A stretch of DNA of 64,000 bases from DAOVRD01 sp964521715 (lineage in GTDB: Bacteria; Planctomycetota; Brocadiia; SM23-32): NCBI GenBank assembly GCA_964521715.1, contig CAZFSS010000010.1, forward strand, positions 1 to 64,000, in the 5' to 3' direction. Position 1 is the first letter of the stretch, and the number at the start of each line of letters is the position of its first letter. This document shows positions 49,263 to 58,954 of this stretch, piece by piece. Below the pieces are notes generated by a model. It saw only the letters and a program-made list of their open reading frames with translations, did not search any database and was not told the DNA's origin. A program made the position numbers and the translations under genes.

Positions 49263-52200
49263 ATGATAGAGTCGGAACGGCACGGGGTCGGGCGGATGAA
49301 GAGCCACTTGTGGCTATTGCTCTTGTGCTGGGCGGCCGCGCCTGTCCTGGCGGCCGACGCAGGTGGGGTTGCAGACGAGCTGGGCCGGGATCTTCGGGCA
49401 GTCGATCCCTCCGAGCATATCAGGGTCCTGTCGAGCCATCCGAGCCGCTACACGGGCTACCCGGGCTGCGTTGAGGCGGGCAAGTACATCGCGCGCCAGT
49501 TCCGGGAGCTGGGCCTGGCCAACGTCAGCGAGTCGCCCTTCCAGGTCGTCGTGCCCATCGTGCCCGACGACGAGCGGTGGGGGAAGAAGATCCCGGAAGG
49601 CGAGCGGGGGCCGCGTCCCGATCACGACGCCGCGCTGACGGTGGGTGGGCGCGAGATCCCGCTCTACTGCATTCTGCCCAACTACATCCGCACGGCAATG
49701 ACGAGCGAGGATGGCGTGACTGGACAGCTCGTCTGGGCGGGGGATGGGTACCTGGAGGATCTGAACGGCAAGAGGGTCGAGGACAGCGTCGTCCTGCTGG
49801 ACTTCAACTCGGCCGCCCGCTGGCAGACCGTCGCGTCGCTGGGCGCCAGGGCGATCATCTTCCTTGAGACCGAGCACCCGTTCCGCGCGGACGCGGAGCA
49901 GAAGTACAGCGAGATGCCCGTTCCGGTGCCCAGGTACTACCTGCGGCGCCAGGAGGCGCCCGCCCTGGCCGCCGCCGTGACCGGGAAGCAGGAGCAGGAC
50001 TTCACGGTCGAGACCGCGCTGGAGGCCCTGTCGGGCCTGGGCCGCGCCGACGATCAGCCCGTCCAGGTGAACGTCAAGGCGCTGATGCGCTGGGAGGAGA
50101 TGGATGCCGTGCGCGTCAGCGCGGAGATCCCGGGCACGGACCCGCAGCTCGGGGACCAGGCCCTGGTCGTGTTCGCGTACTACGACAGCGTCTCGGTCGT
50201 GCCGGCCCTCAGCCCGGGGGCGGAGAGCGCCAGCGGGGTGGCCACGTTGCTGGAGATCGCGGAGTTCCTCGCAAAGCATCCACCCCGGCGCAAGGTGAAG
50301 TTCATAGCCGCGCCGGGCCACTTCCAGGCGTTGTCGGGCGCACGCGACTACGCGTTCAAGACCATCTACCCCCGCCGCGCCGGGCCCGACAAAGACGCCG
50401 GCGAAGGCACCGGCGAGCCCTACTTCTTCATCGGCCTGGACCTGTCGGGCCGGCACAACAGCCTGGGTTCGTTCTACAAGGGCCACTTCTATAACCAGCT
50501 CACGATCTCCTGGGACAACACGGAGGTCGAGCTTCAGCGCGCCTACAGCGAGTACTCGGCGATGCTGGTCGAGTGGGTCGACCGCATCACGGGCAGGGGC
50601 GGCCCGGCCGAGACGCTCTCGTACCAGAGCGGCATCGTGCCCCAGCAGGGGCGCGACTGGCGCTCGCTGGTGCCCGACCTGGTGGCGTTTGACAGCGAAG
50701 TGATCTCCATGTGCGGCTACCCGGGCATCACGCTCGCCACGACGGGCGACCCCCGGAACAGCGTCAACACGCCGCTGGACACGTTCGACCGGCTGGAGCC
50801 TTACCTGGACAACGTGAAGCGCCAGGCCGTCGCGTGCACTTACCTGGTGAAGCAGACGGCGGACGCCCCCGTCCTGCCGATCCAGAGGGACGAGCTCTGG
50901 AAGAACAGGAAGGCCGGCAGCATATTCGGCTTCGCCATCGAGCTGAACCTGCTGCCCATGATGCCCAAGGTGCCGATAGCGAGCGCCGTGGCGGCGATCG
51001 ACATGCTCGCGCCCGACAACCCCAGCAAGGGCAAGAGCATGATGGGGGTCTCGACCCACGACATCCAGCTCAGCAACGTGCAGGGGCTTTTCGAGGTGTT
51101 CGGGCTCGAGAAGGACCAGAAGTTCCTGGTCCACGGATGTCTGCTCTCCCCCACCAGCGGCGTCGTCACCAAGATTGCGCAGTCCGACCGCGTGGTGGCG
51201 GCCAGCGACCGCGAGCGCGAGGCGGACTGGGCGGAGCGCGAGACCGACGTCCGTCTGAACTTCTTCCGCGCCGTCTGCACCACGGTCTACGACCTGGTCG
51301 ACCCCCTTTCGCTCATGACGCTGGCGCAGAGCGCGGCGCGGCGGGGCGATTCCAACAGCGAGTTCGAATACGTGGTCTCCTTCGTGAGCAACGAACCGTG
51401 CGCCGTCTTCTTCACCGAGCGCGACAAGTACGTCAAGTTCTTCCTTGCCGCCAGCGCCGTCGGCTACGAAGGGCTGTTGCTGAACTTCGCCGGCGAGGAG
51501 GAACTGAGCGAGAGGGAGAGCAGGGAAGAGCCGACCGGCATCGGCTACAAGGCGGACAAGAGCGAGAATTTCATCCTTCGCACCGGCTTCCAGGTCGTCC
51601 AGGACATGCACAAGCTGGACGGGATGCGGATGGAGCGACTCAGGGAAAGCGGCATCTACAAGCGGCGGGTCTGGGACCTGTTCGATCAGGCCGGAGCGCG
51701 GATCCAGGAGGCCGAACGCGCCCTCCAGGCGCGCAAGTACGACGAGTTCTACGACCACGTCCGCGTGGGCTGGGGGCTGGAGAACCGCGTCTATCCGGAC
51801 ATCCGGGACACCAAGACCGATGTCGTCGAGGGCGTCATCTTCTACTTCGCGCTGCTGCTGCCCTTCGTCCTGTTCGCCGAACGCCTTCTGATCAACTACG
51901 TCGAGATACGCAAGAAGCTGGTGGCCATCGCCGTCCTGTTCGCCATCTCCTACCTGGTGCTGTGGCTGGTCCATCCGGCCTTCCGGCTTTCGCGCACACC
52001 CATCATCATCCTGGACGGTTTCTTCATGCTGGTGGCCGCCATTGGCACCATCTGGTACCTGCTGGCCAAGTTCAACATCGTCATGGAGCACATCCGCCAG
52101 AAGGTGGACATGATCCACCGCGCGGACGTGGCGCGTGCGAGTGCCACGCTGGCGGCCTTCGTGCTCGGCATCTCCAACATGCGCAAGAGGAAAGTGCGCA

Positions 52201-54023
52201 CGGGCCTCACGGCCGCCACCCTCGTCCTGCTGACCTTCACGATCCTGTCCTTCACCAGCTTCGAAACCATGCCCCTGCGCATGCTCGCGTACACTTCGCC
52301 GCGCAAGGCGCCTTACGAAGGCGTGTTGCTGCGGGGCCTGGGATGGGGGCCGCTATCGGAGTTCGTGGCCTATGACATGGTCAACTTCTTCCGCGTTCAG
52401 GGCATGCGCGTGGCGCCGCGCAGTTGGTTCGTCAATCGCAAGCAGACCGAAGAGCTGCAGATCGACATAAACAGGGTCGACGGCGAAGGCGAGGCGGTTG
52501 CCAACGCCATACTCGGGCTGAGCCCCGAGGAGACCTACTTCTCTGACATCAGCAACGAGAAGTATCTGTCCCACGAGTGGTTCGACCGTTCGATGCCGGA
52601 TTGGCCCTTCGTCTGCATCCTGCCCACGCGGATGATGGAGAGCCTGAGGATCGAGGAAAAGGAGGTCGGCACAGCCCGCATCTCGGTGCTCGGCAGGCAG
52701 CTGAGGGTCGTGGGCGCCTTCAGCAGCGACGAGTTGTTCAGATACGAAGACATGGACGGGGAGGAGATCACGCCGGTTGACTTCGTGGCGCAGCAGTACA
52801 GGCAGGGAGGCGCGCAGGCCGGCGGCGGAGGGTTGGCTCTGAGCGCCACCGGCGAGACGGACGTCGAGTCCTTCGTCCATCGCAAGTCCGCCAAAAAGGA
52901 GGAGGAAGAGCAGTACATCCACATGGAGCCGGACCGTGTGCTCTTTATCCCCTACGAGCTGAATCTGGAGCTGGGGGGGACCGCGCGGGCCATCGCGGCC
53001 GGGCCGGGCCGCGTCGAGAGTGCGGCGGAGTCCCTCCAGCCCTTCCGGCAGGTGTTGCAGAGGCTGCTCGGCCGCGTGAACCTGGCCCTGTACGCGGGCT
53101 ACCGTGACGCGCCGGGCGCACCGGTGAAAGTGCACCGCGTGGCCACGCGCAGCCGACTGAGCATGGGCGGCGTGAAGGGCCTGCTGGTGCCGATCCTGAT
53201 AGCGGCCCTGATCGTGTTCAACACGATGCTGGGCGCCGTCTACGAGAGGATCAGCGAGATCAAGACCTATGCCTCGGTGGGCCTGGCCCCCATGCACATC
53301 GCGGCCCTTTTCTTCGCGGAGAGCTGCGTCTTCGCCGTCATGGGTGCCATGCTCGGATATCTGTTCGGCCAGGTCCTAAGCCGCGTCCTGATGCACGTGC
53401 CCGCGCTCATGGCCGGCATCTCGCTCAACTACTCCAGCATCAGCGCCGTCTGGTCGGCGCTCCTGGTCATCATCGTCGTGCTCGCTTCCACGGCTTACCC
53501 GGCGCGCATGGCCGGCAAGCTCAGCGTGCCCGACGAGACGCGCCGGATGGTCATCCCGAAGCCGACCAGCGACGTGTGGGAGATCCGGTTCCCCTTCACC
53601 GTCAGCTCGAAGGAAGTCCTCGGCGTCGTGTCCTACCTGCGCGAGTACTTCGAGAGCAATGACGAGGACGCCGTCGGGAACTTCACGGCGGACAACATCC
53701 GCTTCTACGCCGAGGAGGTCGAAGGCGTGGAGCACATGTGCCTGGAGGCGGACGTCTGGGTGGCGCCGCTTGACATGGGCGTGAGCCAGGCGGTCAAGAT
53801 CGCCGCGATCCCCGACCCGGACGAGAGGCAGATCAGCTACCTGTTCTTCACCATGACGCGCAAGAGCGGCGAATTCCAGACCTGGCACCGCATGAACCTG
53901 GGCTTCCTGAAGGACCTGCGCAAGCAGTTGCTGATCTGGCGTCTGGTGACGCCCGGGGCGAAGGAACGACTCACCAAGGAAGGCGAGGAGCATCTGCGCA
54001 AGCAGGCGGCTTCCCTGGCCTGA
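49263..54023 (+). CDS. M28-like pseudopeptidase fused to an FtsX-type permease
   Basis: 1586 residues. A signal sequence opens the protein (MKSHLWLLLLCWAAAPVLA, or twelve residues earlier). A PA-type insert and an M28 aminopeptidase-like domain follow (to about 520). The zinc residues of M28 are missing: the histidine of the AHYD motif is Y306, the aspartate of GADDNASG is E321, the glutamates of GAEEQG read GHFQ, and the last histidine is N502. After a further soluble part (to about 850) come membrane helices (about 855-1000), a soluble FtsX-type loop region with repeated acidic stretches, and a second membrane block beginning near 1306 (LIAALIVFNTMLGAVYERIS, then EIKTYASVGLAP) with the FtsX/MacB permease pattern, and a cytosolic tail. 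FtsX/MacB-type permeases couple to an ATPase; none is adjacent, so it may borrow one or act differently. A perfect promoter precedes it, and two membrane genes follow. Confidence 0.78.
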   Translation: MIESERHGVGRMKSHLWLLLLCWAAAPVLAADAGGVADELGRDLRAVDPSEHIRVLSSHPSRYTGYPGCVEAGKYIARQFRELGLANVSESPFQVVVPIVPDDERWGKKIPEGERGPRPDHDAALTVGGREIPLYCILPNYIRTAMTSEDGVTGQLVWAGDGYLEDLNGKRVEDSVVLLDFNSAARWQTVASLGARAIIFLETEHPFRADAEQKYSEMPVPVPRYYLRRQEAPALAAAVTGKQEQDFTVETALEALSGLGRADDQPVQVNVKALMRWEEMDAVRVSAEIPGTDPQLGDQALVVFAYYDSVSVVPALSPGAESASGVATLLEIAEFLAKHPPRRKVKFIAAPGHFQALSGARDYAFKTIYPRRAGPDKDAGEGTGEPYFFIGLDLSGRHNSLGSFYKGHFYNQLTISWDNTEVELQRAYSEYSAMLVEWVDRITGRGGPAETLSYQSGIVPQQGRDWRSLVPDLVAFDSEVISMCGYPGITLATTGDPRNSVNTPLDTFDRLEPYLDNVKRQAVACTYLVKQTADAPVLPIQRDELWKNRKAGSIFGFAIELNLLPMMPKVPIASAVAAIDMLAPDNPSKGKSMMGVSTHDIQLSNVQGLFEVFGLEKDQKFLVHGCLLSPTSGVVTKIAQSDRVVAASDREREADWAERETDVRLNFFRAVCTTVYDLVDPLSLMTLAQSAARRGDSNSEFEYVVSFVSNEPCAVFFTERDKYVKFFLAASAVGYEGLLLNFAGEEELSERESREEPTGIGYKADKSENFILRTGFQVVQDMHKLDGMRMERLRESGIYKRRVWDLFDQAGARIQEAERALQARKYDEFYDHVRVGWGLENRVYPDIRDTKTDVVEGVIFYFALLLPFVLFAERLLINYVEIRKKLVAIAVLFAISYLVLWLVHPAFRLSRTPIIILDGFFMLVAAIGTIWYLLAKFNIVMEHIRQKVDMIHRADVARASATLAAFVLGISNMRKRKVRTGLTAATLVLLTFTILSFTSFETMPLRMLAYTSPRKAPYEGVLLRGLGWGPLSEFVAYDMVNFFRVQGMRVAPRSWFVNRKQTEELQIDINRVDGEGEAVANAILGLSPEETYFSDISNEKYLSHEWFDRSMPDWPFVCILPTRMMESLRIEEKEVGTARISVLGRQLRVVGAFSSDELFRYEDMDGEEITPVDFVAQQYRQGGAQAGGGGLALSATGETDVESFVHRKSAKKEEEEQYIHMEPDRVLFIPYELNLELGGTARAIAAGPGRVESAAESLQPFRQVLQRLLGRVNLALYAGYRDAPGAPVKVHRVATRSRLSMGGVKGLLVPILIAALIVFNTMLGAVYERISEIKTYASVGLAPMHIAALFFAESCVFAVMGAMLGYLFGQVLSRVLMHVPALMAGISLNYSSISAVWSALLVIIVVLASTAYPARMAGKLSVPDETRRMVIPKPTSDVWEIRFPFTVSSKEVLGVVSYLREYFESNDEDAVGNFTADNIRFYAEEVEGVEHMCLEADVWVAPLDMGVSQAVKIAAIPDPDERQISYLFFTMTRKSGEFQTWHRMNLGFLKDLRKQLLIWRLVTPGAKERLTKEGEEHLRKQAASLA

Positions 54024-54113
54024 GGGCAGAGAGCGGACCGGACGGCGGGAGTCTGCGGCGGCCCCGCGTTCCGGGGCCCGCGGCAGCGGCACAGGCTCGA
54101 ACACGGTTAGAAG

Positions 54114-56075
54114 ATGGCACCTCAAGAGGATTACCTGAGGCTGCGAGAGGAGCAGGAGGAGCCGACCGAGTTCGCCGAGGGCTGGGGGATCAAGGCGTTC
54201 CTGGCGGGGCTGTTCGTCGCCTTCGTCGTGATGCCGGGCTCGATGTTCATGTTCCTGATGCTGGGCCAGCAGCTCGGCACGCCCGCCGTGTGGGTCACGC
54301 TCATCATCTTCCTGGAGATCGCCAAGCGCTGCCGCGCCAAGCTGACCCGCCAGGAGATGTTCGTCATCTTCAGCGTTACCTGGACCGTCCTGGGCACGGC
54401 CATCCCGATGTGGTGGATGGATTCGTTCGTGGGGATGACGTACTTCGTGCGCAGTGACGCTGCGGTCCAGTTCGAGATAGCCAACCAGATACCGTTCTGG
54501 AAAGCGCCCCCGCCGGGCAGCCAGGCCTTCATCGAGCGGAACCTGCTCCATCGGGACTGGTGGCCCCAGTTGGGCCTGTTGGCGCTCTTCACCATCTGGG
54601 GCAGGCTCAGCTTCTTCAGCCTCGGATACGCGCTCTTCCGCCTGACCAGCGACGTCGAGCGGCTGCCCTTCCCCCTGGCGCCGATCCAGGCCCGGGGCGT
54701 GACCGCGCTGGCCGAGAGCGAGGAGGAGACCTGGCGCTGGCGCTGCTTCTCCGTCGGAAGCAGCATCGGCATAGTGTTCGGCCTGGTCTACGTGGCCGTG
54801 CCGACGCTTTCCAGCGTCTTCCTCAGGAAACCCCTGTACCTGCTGCCGGTGCCCTTCTACGACTTCACGACGAAGCTGCAGGAGGTCTCGTGGTTCCGCG
54901 CCGTGCCGCTGGCCATCGGCACCGACATCGGGGCGGTGTTCTGGGGCTTCGTCCTGCCGTTCTGGATGGTGGTGGGCCAGTTCGTGGGCGGCGTTCTGGG
55001 CAGACTGGTGCTCAACCCCATCCTCTATAGCTACGGCGTGCTGAAGATGTGGGAGCCCGGCATGGACTACATCGAGACGGGCCTGGCCAACGAGTTCGAC
55101 TTCTGGCTCAGCTTCACCATCGGCACGGCCATTGCCATCGCGGTGCTCGGGTTCTACACGGCGTTCCGCCAGGCCATAATCGCCCATCGGACCAGGACGG
55201 CGACGGGCGGCAGCTCGCTGGCGCCGCCGAAGGGACGCGGCGACGTGCCCATCCCGGTTGCTCTCCTGTTCTACATCGCCGGCACGTTCTGGGTGATCCT
55301 GCTCTGCCACTGGCTGGTGCCGAAGTTCCCGGTCTGGATCCTGATGGCGTTCGGGTTCGGCTACACGCCCATCATGTCTTACGTCAGCGCTCGTCTGCAC
55401 GGGCTGACCGGCAGCGCCGTGGGGATACCGTATGCCAGAGAGGCGGCGTTCGTGCTCTCCGGCTACAAAGGCGTGGACATCTGGTACGCTCCAGTGCCGA
55501 TGTATGACACCGGTGGAAGCGCGCGCCATTTCCGCGAGATCGAGCTGACCGGCACGAAGTTCACCAGCATCTTCAAGGCCCAGCTCGTCATGGCCCCCCT
55601 TGCCGTCGTCGCTGGCCTGTTCTTCTGGTCCTTCCTTTACAGGATCAGCGACATACCCGAGAACTACCCGTATGCCATGAGATTCTGGCCGCGTGACGCC
55701 ACCGTACAGGCCGTCTGGATGACGGCCACGACAACCGGCAATGCGTTCTTCCTGAGCGCCATCCGCTGGAAGTTCATCGGGTTTGGCGCCGGCTACGGGG
55801 TCATTGCATTCACGGTCTTGAGGGTGTTGGGTGCTCCCACGCTGTTCCTTTACGGGACGATCACCGGGCTGGTGGGTGACCCGGCGGGATGGTCGCCCAT
55901 GTTTGCGGCGGCGCTGCTGGGCCGTTTCTACATGCAGAAGGTCTTCGGGCCGGAGAGGTGGCGGGAGTTCACGCCCGTGCTGGCGGCCGGCTACGGCGCG
56001 GGCATGGGTCTCGTCGGCATGGGCGCCGTCGCCGTCATGTTGATTGCCAGGGCCATCAGGATGGTTCCGTTTTAG
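54114..56075 (+). CDS. Polytopic membrane protein, DUF6785-like
   Basis: 653 residues with about twelve or more hydrophobic helices (for example AFLAGLFVAFVVMPGSMFMF and FWVILLCHWLVPKFPVWILM). It resembles the DUF6785/DUF6784 pair of uncharacterised membrane proteins common in Planctomycetota, with a layout reminiscent of oligopeptide transporters. Function unknown. It lies 90 bases after the pseudopeptidase-permease gene and 17 bases before the next gene, all in the same direction. Confidence 0.65.
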   Translation: MAPQEDYLRLREEQEEPTEFAEGWGIKAFLAGLFVAFVVMPGSMFMFLMLGQQLGTPAVWVTLIIFLEIAKRCRAKLTRQEMFVIFSVTWTVLGTAIPMWWMDSFVGMTYFVRSDAAVQFEIANQIPFWKAPPPGSQAFIERNLLHRDWWPQLGLLALFTIWGRLSFFSLGYALFRLTSDVERLPFPLAPIQARGVTALAESEEETWRWRCFSVGSSIGIVFGLVYVAVPTLSSVFLRKPLYLLPVPFYDFTTKLQEVSWFRAVPLAIGTDIGAVFWGFVLPFWMVVGQFVGGVLGRLVLNPILYSYGVLKMWEPGMDYIETGLANEFDFWLSFTIGTAIAIAVLGFYTAFRQAIIAHRTRTATGGSSLAPPKGRGDVPIPVALLFYIAGTFWVILLCHWLVPKFPVWILMAFGFGYTPIMSYVSARLHGLTGSAVGIPYAREAAFVLSGYKGVDIWYAPVPMYDTGGSARHFREIELTGTKFTSIFKAQLVMAPLAVVAGLFFWSFLYRISDIPENYPYAMRFWPRDATVQAVWMTATTTGNAFFLSAIRWKFIGFGAGYGVIAFTVLRVLGAPTLFLYGTITGLVGDPAGWSPMFAAALLGRFYMQKVFGPERWREFTPVLAAGYGAGMGLVGMGAVAVMLIARAIRMVPF

Positions 56076-56092
56076 GGCTGCCGGACCTCACA

Positions 56093-57490
56093 ATGAGCGA
56101 ACTACGCCGGATAGAGCAGGAGCAGCAGGCGCCTACCATGAGGGAGGCGGCCACCGGGCCGCTGCTGCCCAAGTGGTTCACGATGCCCTTCTACGTCGTC
56201 TTCGTGCTCTTCTCCATGCTGGGCGTGGTCTACATCATCCAATCCATGCGCGTGCAGGCGTCGCTGGCAGACGCCGTTGGGGAGATTAACTACGGGGCGG
56301 ACGGCACCTTCGCAGAGCTGGACACCGCCCGCGGGCGCGAACTGATCGATCTGCTGAAGGCCCATGCCGTCAACTCCTTTCTTTACTTCAATCAGGCCGT
56401 CCTGCAGGACGAGGAGAGGGATCCGCGGATGGCGCGGGCATTGGCCCTGCGCAAGGCCGCGGACTGGGGCGTCACGTCCAAGAGGAGGGCCGTCGTCGAA
56501 ATGGTCGTGCAACACATGGGAGACGACGGGGCGCTGGAGGAGGGATTCGAGCTGGACGAGGAGGCCCGGGCTGCGCTGCGTGCCCTGGCTGAGGAGCGCG
56601 CTGCGGACCCCGAGCTGACTTACGCCGAGGGCCGCGTCACCGACGCCATCGCGTGGCTGGCCGAGGGGGCCGTCGAGCCGCCCAAGGGGCCCGAGAAGAG
56701 GCGCATGAAGGCGCTGCTGGACCAGTACCGGAAGCGCAGCTTCATGGGGACCGAGGCCGAGGCCCTCGGTTGGCTGATAGAGGAGTGGAACGGCCGGGCT
56801 GAGCCGGCCGCCAGGGACGCTGTGGAGCAGTTCCGCCTCATGCTGGGCGATAAGCCCGCCGAGCTTTCCGCTGAAAGCGCCGCCCTATGCGCTGCGGAAG
56901 CCGACCGCTGGGAGGAGCTTTACCGCCAGGGGATGATCCGCCTGGCCAAGGCGGCCTACCAGATGGTCGAGCAGATCGTGGCCGAACATGATTCCCTCGA
57001 CCATCCGCACGTCTACCAGTACCTGAGCATCCTCGACCAGAGGTTCCCGGAAGTGAGGGAGCAGGTGGCCGAGGGGACGTGGCTCCTGCGGAACGATGCC
57101 CACGCGGGCGAGTTCGCCATCCGCTTCACGTCCTACTTCGCGACCAAGACCGCCATCAACTCGTCGCTCGCCGTCGAAACGCTTCGTCTGACCAAGGAAG
57201 AGAACGAGCGACAGATGCGCCGCGCCAACGACTGCCGCATGAGGGAGGCCGTGAAGCTGCTGGGCAGGATCGGCGTCGACTACATCCAGAATCCCGACCC
57301 CTACCAGTGCAGGGCGAAGGACCGCGACGAGTTCGTCCGGACTTACATCGTCGGCGCGCTCGAGTCCGTGGCGGACGAGGAAGTCATCTCGGACCTCGTG
57401 GCCGAAGCGCTCGCGGACATGCGCCAGGCCGACTTGGCGCGGCCGGGCGGACCTCTGTTCTTCGGCAAGGAGGCGGGCGCCACGGGCTGA
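56093..57490 (+). CDS. Single-helix membrane protein of unknown function
   Basis: 465 residues. A membrane helix near 28-47 (FYVVFVLFSMLGVVYIIQSM) is followed by a long, mostly helical and charged domain; no known motif was recognised. The start at 56093 is the last reasonable ATG after the preceding stop (17 bases), and earlier frames shadow the previous gene. Its tight spacing with the DUF6785-like gene suggests joint function, perhaps as an accessory subunit. Confidence 0.6.
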   Translation: MSELRRIEQEQQAPTMREAATGPLLPKWFTMPFYVVFVLFSMLGVVYIIQSMRVQASLADAVGEINYGADGTFAELDTARGRELIDLLKAHAVNSFLYFNQAVLQDEERDPRMARALALRKAADWGVTSKRRAVVEMVVQHMGDDGALEEGFELDEEARAALRALAEERAADPELTYAEGRVTDAIAWLAEGAVEPPKGPEKRRMKALLDQYRKRSFMGTEAEALGWLIEEWNGRAEPAARDAVEQFRLMLGDKPAELSAESAALCAAEADRWEELYRQGMIRLAKAAYQMVEQIVAEHDSLDHPHVYQYLSILDQRFPEVREQVAEGTWLLRNDAHAGEFAIRFTSYFATKTAINSSLAVETLRLTKEENERQMRRANDCRMREAVKLLGRIGVDYIQNPDPYQCRAKDRDEFVRTYIVGALESVADEEVISDLVAEALADMRQADLARPGGPLFFGKEAGATG

Positions 57491-57521
57491 GGACGGATGG
57501 CAGACCGCTGGGAGGCGGGTT

Positions 57522-57562
57522 CCGGCTCCGTTCGCGAACGGCGAAGCGGGCCGGTTTCTTTT
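57522..57562 (+). terminator. Possible intrinsic terminator
   Basis: CCGGC (57522-57526) can pair with GCCGG (57550-57554), enclosing a perfect palindrome CCGTTCGCGAACGG, followed by a T-rich run TTTCTTTT. It falls after the 465-residue gene, ending the three-gene operon. Confidence 0.5.
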
Positions 57563-57591
57563 CCCCCTCTGCCCGGCCGGACGCCGCTTCG

Positions 57592-57620
57592 TTGACGCAG
57601 CGATGCCGATGGGATAGCCT
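57592..57620 (+). promoter_or_regulatory. Possible promoter of the larA-like gene
   Basis: TTGACG at 57592-57597, 17-base spacer, and TAGCCT at 57615-57620; the -10 box is weak. Confidence 0.3.
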
Positions 57621-57670
57621 GGATATCTGACGGTACGGGCCGTGCCAGCCTGCGTTCAGGACCACGTGAG

Positions 57671-58954
57671 ATGAAGATACGTATCCCATACGGCGCGGGT
57701 CACTTGGCGCTCGAAGTGCCCGAGGGGCGATTCAGAGTCGTCGAACCGGCGGTCCGGGAGACGTTGGGTCCGCCGCTGGACGCCTTTCGCGCACGCCTTG
57801 ACGAGCCGGTCGGCTGCGGTCGCCTGGAGGACCTGGCCGCCGGCCGCACGGTGACTTACCTGCTCGACGACGACACGCGCGCCGAGCCGCACGCGGACTT
57901 CATGCGCGCCGTGCTCGAACGCCTGGCGGAGGCCGGGCGCGTGCGCTGCGTGCTATGCACGGGCTGCCACAATCCCCAGACGGACGGCAACCTGCGCCTG
58001 GCGGCCCAGTTTGGGGCCATTGCTTCCGAACTGGGCGTGCGCCACGATGTGCACGTCCACGACTGCGAGGACGCGTCCGCCCACGTGGCCGCGGGCGAGA
58101 CGTCGCGCGGGACCCCCATCGAGGCGGACCGGCGGGCGCTCGACGCGGACGTGTTCGTCGTCACGTCCGACGTGAAGAACCATTACTTCGCCGGTTACTC
58201 GAACCCCCTGAAGAACTTCCTGCCGGGCATATGCTCGTTCGCCACCACCGAGGCGAACCATTCCTTCTCGTTGGACTCGCAATCGAGCTTCGGGCGGCAC
58301 CCCTGGCATTCCGACCCTGAGCGCCGGGCGAACCCCGTGGCCGAGGACATGCTGGAGGCCGCGACGAAACTGATCGCCGGTCGGCCCGTCTTCGTGCTCG
58401 CCTCGATCATCACGGCGGACGGGCTGGTGTGGTCCGGCGCCGGGGAGATGGAGTCCGTCACGCGAGAGGCGATTGCCCAGGTCGACCGCGTTGCCACTGT
58501 GCGCGTGTCGCCGGCGCGCCACCTCGTCGTCTCCCCGGGGGGCGACCCGCAGGACGAGACGCTCTACAACGCTCAGCGCGGGCTTGAGCTCTCCCGCAAC
58601 GCCGTGAAGGAGGGAGGCGAGATCCTCTTCCTGGCCCGTTGCGGGGCGGGGGTCGCGCGCACGGCGAAGGCGAAGGCCGACTTCTACGACCGGCTCACGG
58701 CGCCCCTGGATGACGTTATCGCCGGCGTCGAGGGCCGTTACGTGCTCTATTCGCACAAGGCCTATAAGTTCGCCCGTCTCATCCGGTCCCTGCGGCGGAT
58801 TCTCATGGTGACCGAGCTGCCCGAGCAGGAGGTGGCGGCCGCCCACCTGGAGAAGGCCGCCGATCCGCAGGAAGTGGTGGATCGCTGGCTCCGGGAGTCG
58901 CAGGAGCCGATCCTCATCACGACCTACGCCAACAAGACGGCCCTCTACTGCTGA
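57671..58954 (+). CDS. LarA-family nickel-pincer epimerase/racemase-like protein
   Basis: 427 residues. The opening LDDDTRAEP is the LarA DDxTR motif. The substrate-site histidine and lysine positions are represented by CTGCHNPQT, and by NHYFAGYSNPLKNFLPG followed by EANHSFS. In LarA homologues a lysine covalently holds the pincer cofactor while histidines move a proton. The family acts on various 2-hydroxy acids and sugar acids, so lactate racemisation is not guaranteed. No LarB, LarC or LarE gene, needed to make the cofactor, is in the window. Confidence 0.8.
   Translation: MKIRIPYGAGHLALEVPEGRFRVVEPAVRETLGPPLDAFRARLDEPVGCGRLEDLAAGRTVTYLLDDDTRAEPHADFMRAVLERLAEAGRVRCVLCTGCHNPQTDGNLRLAAQFGAIASELGVRHDVHVHDCEDASAHVAAGETSRGTPIEADRRALDADVFVVTSDVKNHYFAGYSNPLKNFLPGICSFATTEANHSFSLDSQSSFGRHPWHSDPERRANPVAEDMLEAATKLIAGRPVFVLASIITADGLVWSGAGEMESVTREAIAQVDRVATVRVSPARHLVVSPGGDPQDETLYNAQRGLELSRNAVKEGGEILFLARCGAGVARTAKAKADFYDRLTAPLDDVIAGVEGRYVLYSHKAYKFARLIRSLRRILMVTELPEQEVAAAHLEKAADPQEVVDRWLRESQEPILITTYANKTALYC

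Noticed and set aside
49314..52118. Minus-strand frame of 934 codons opposite the M28-FtsX gene
   Set aside because: Antisense of the fusion; no ribosome site or domain.
53376..55529. Minus-strand frame of 717 codons opposite the DUF6785-like gene
   Set aside because: Antisense of a polytopic membrane protein gene and lacks domains.
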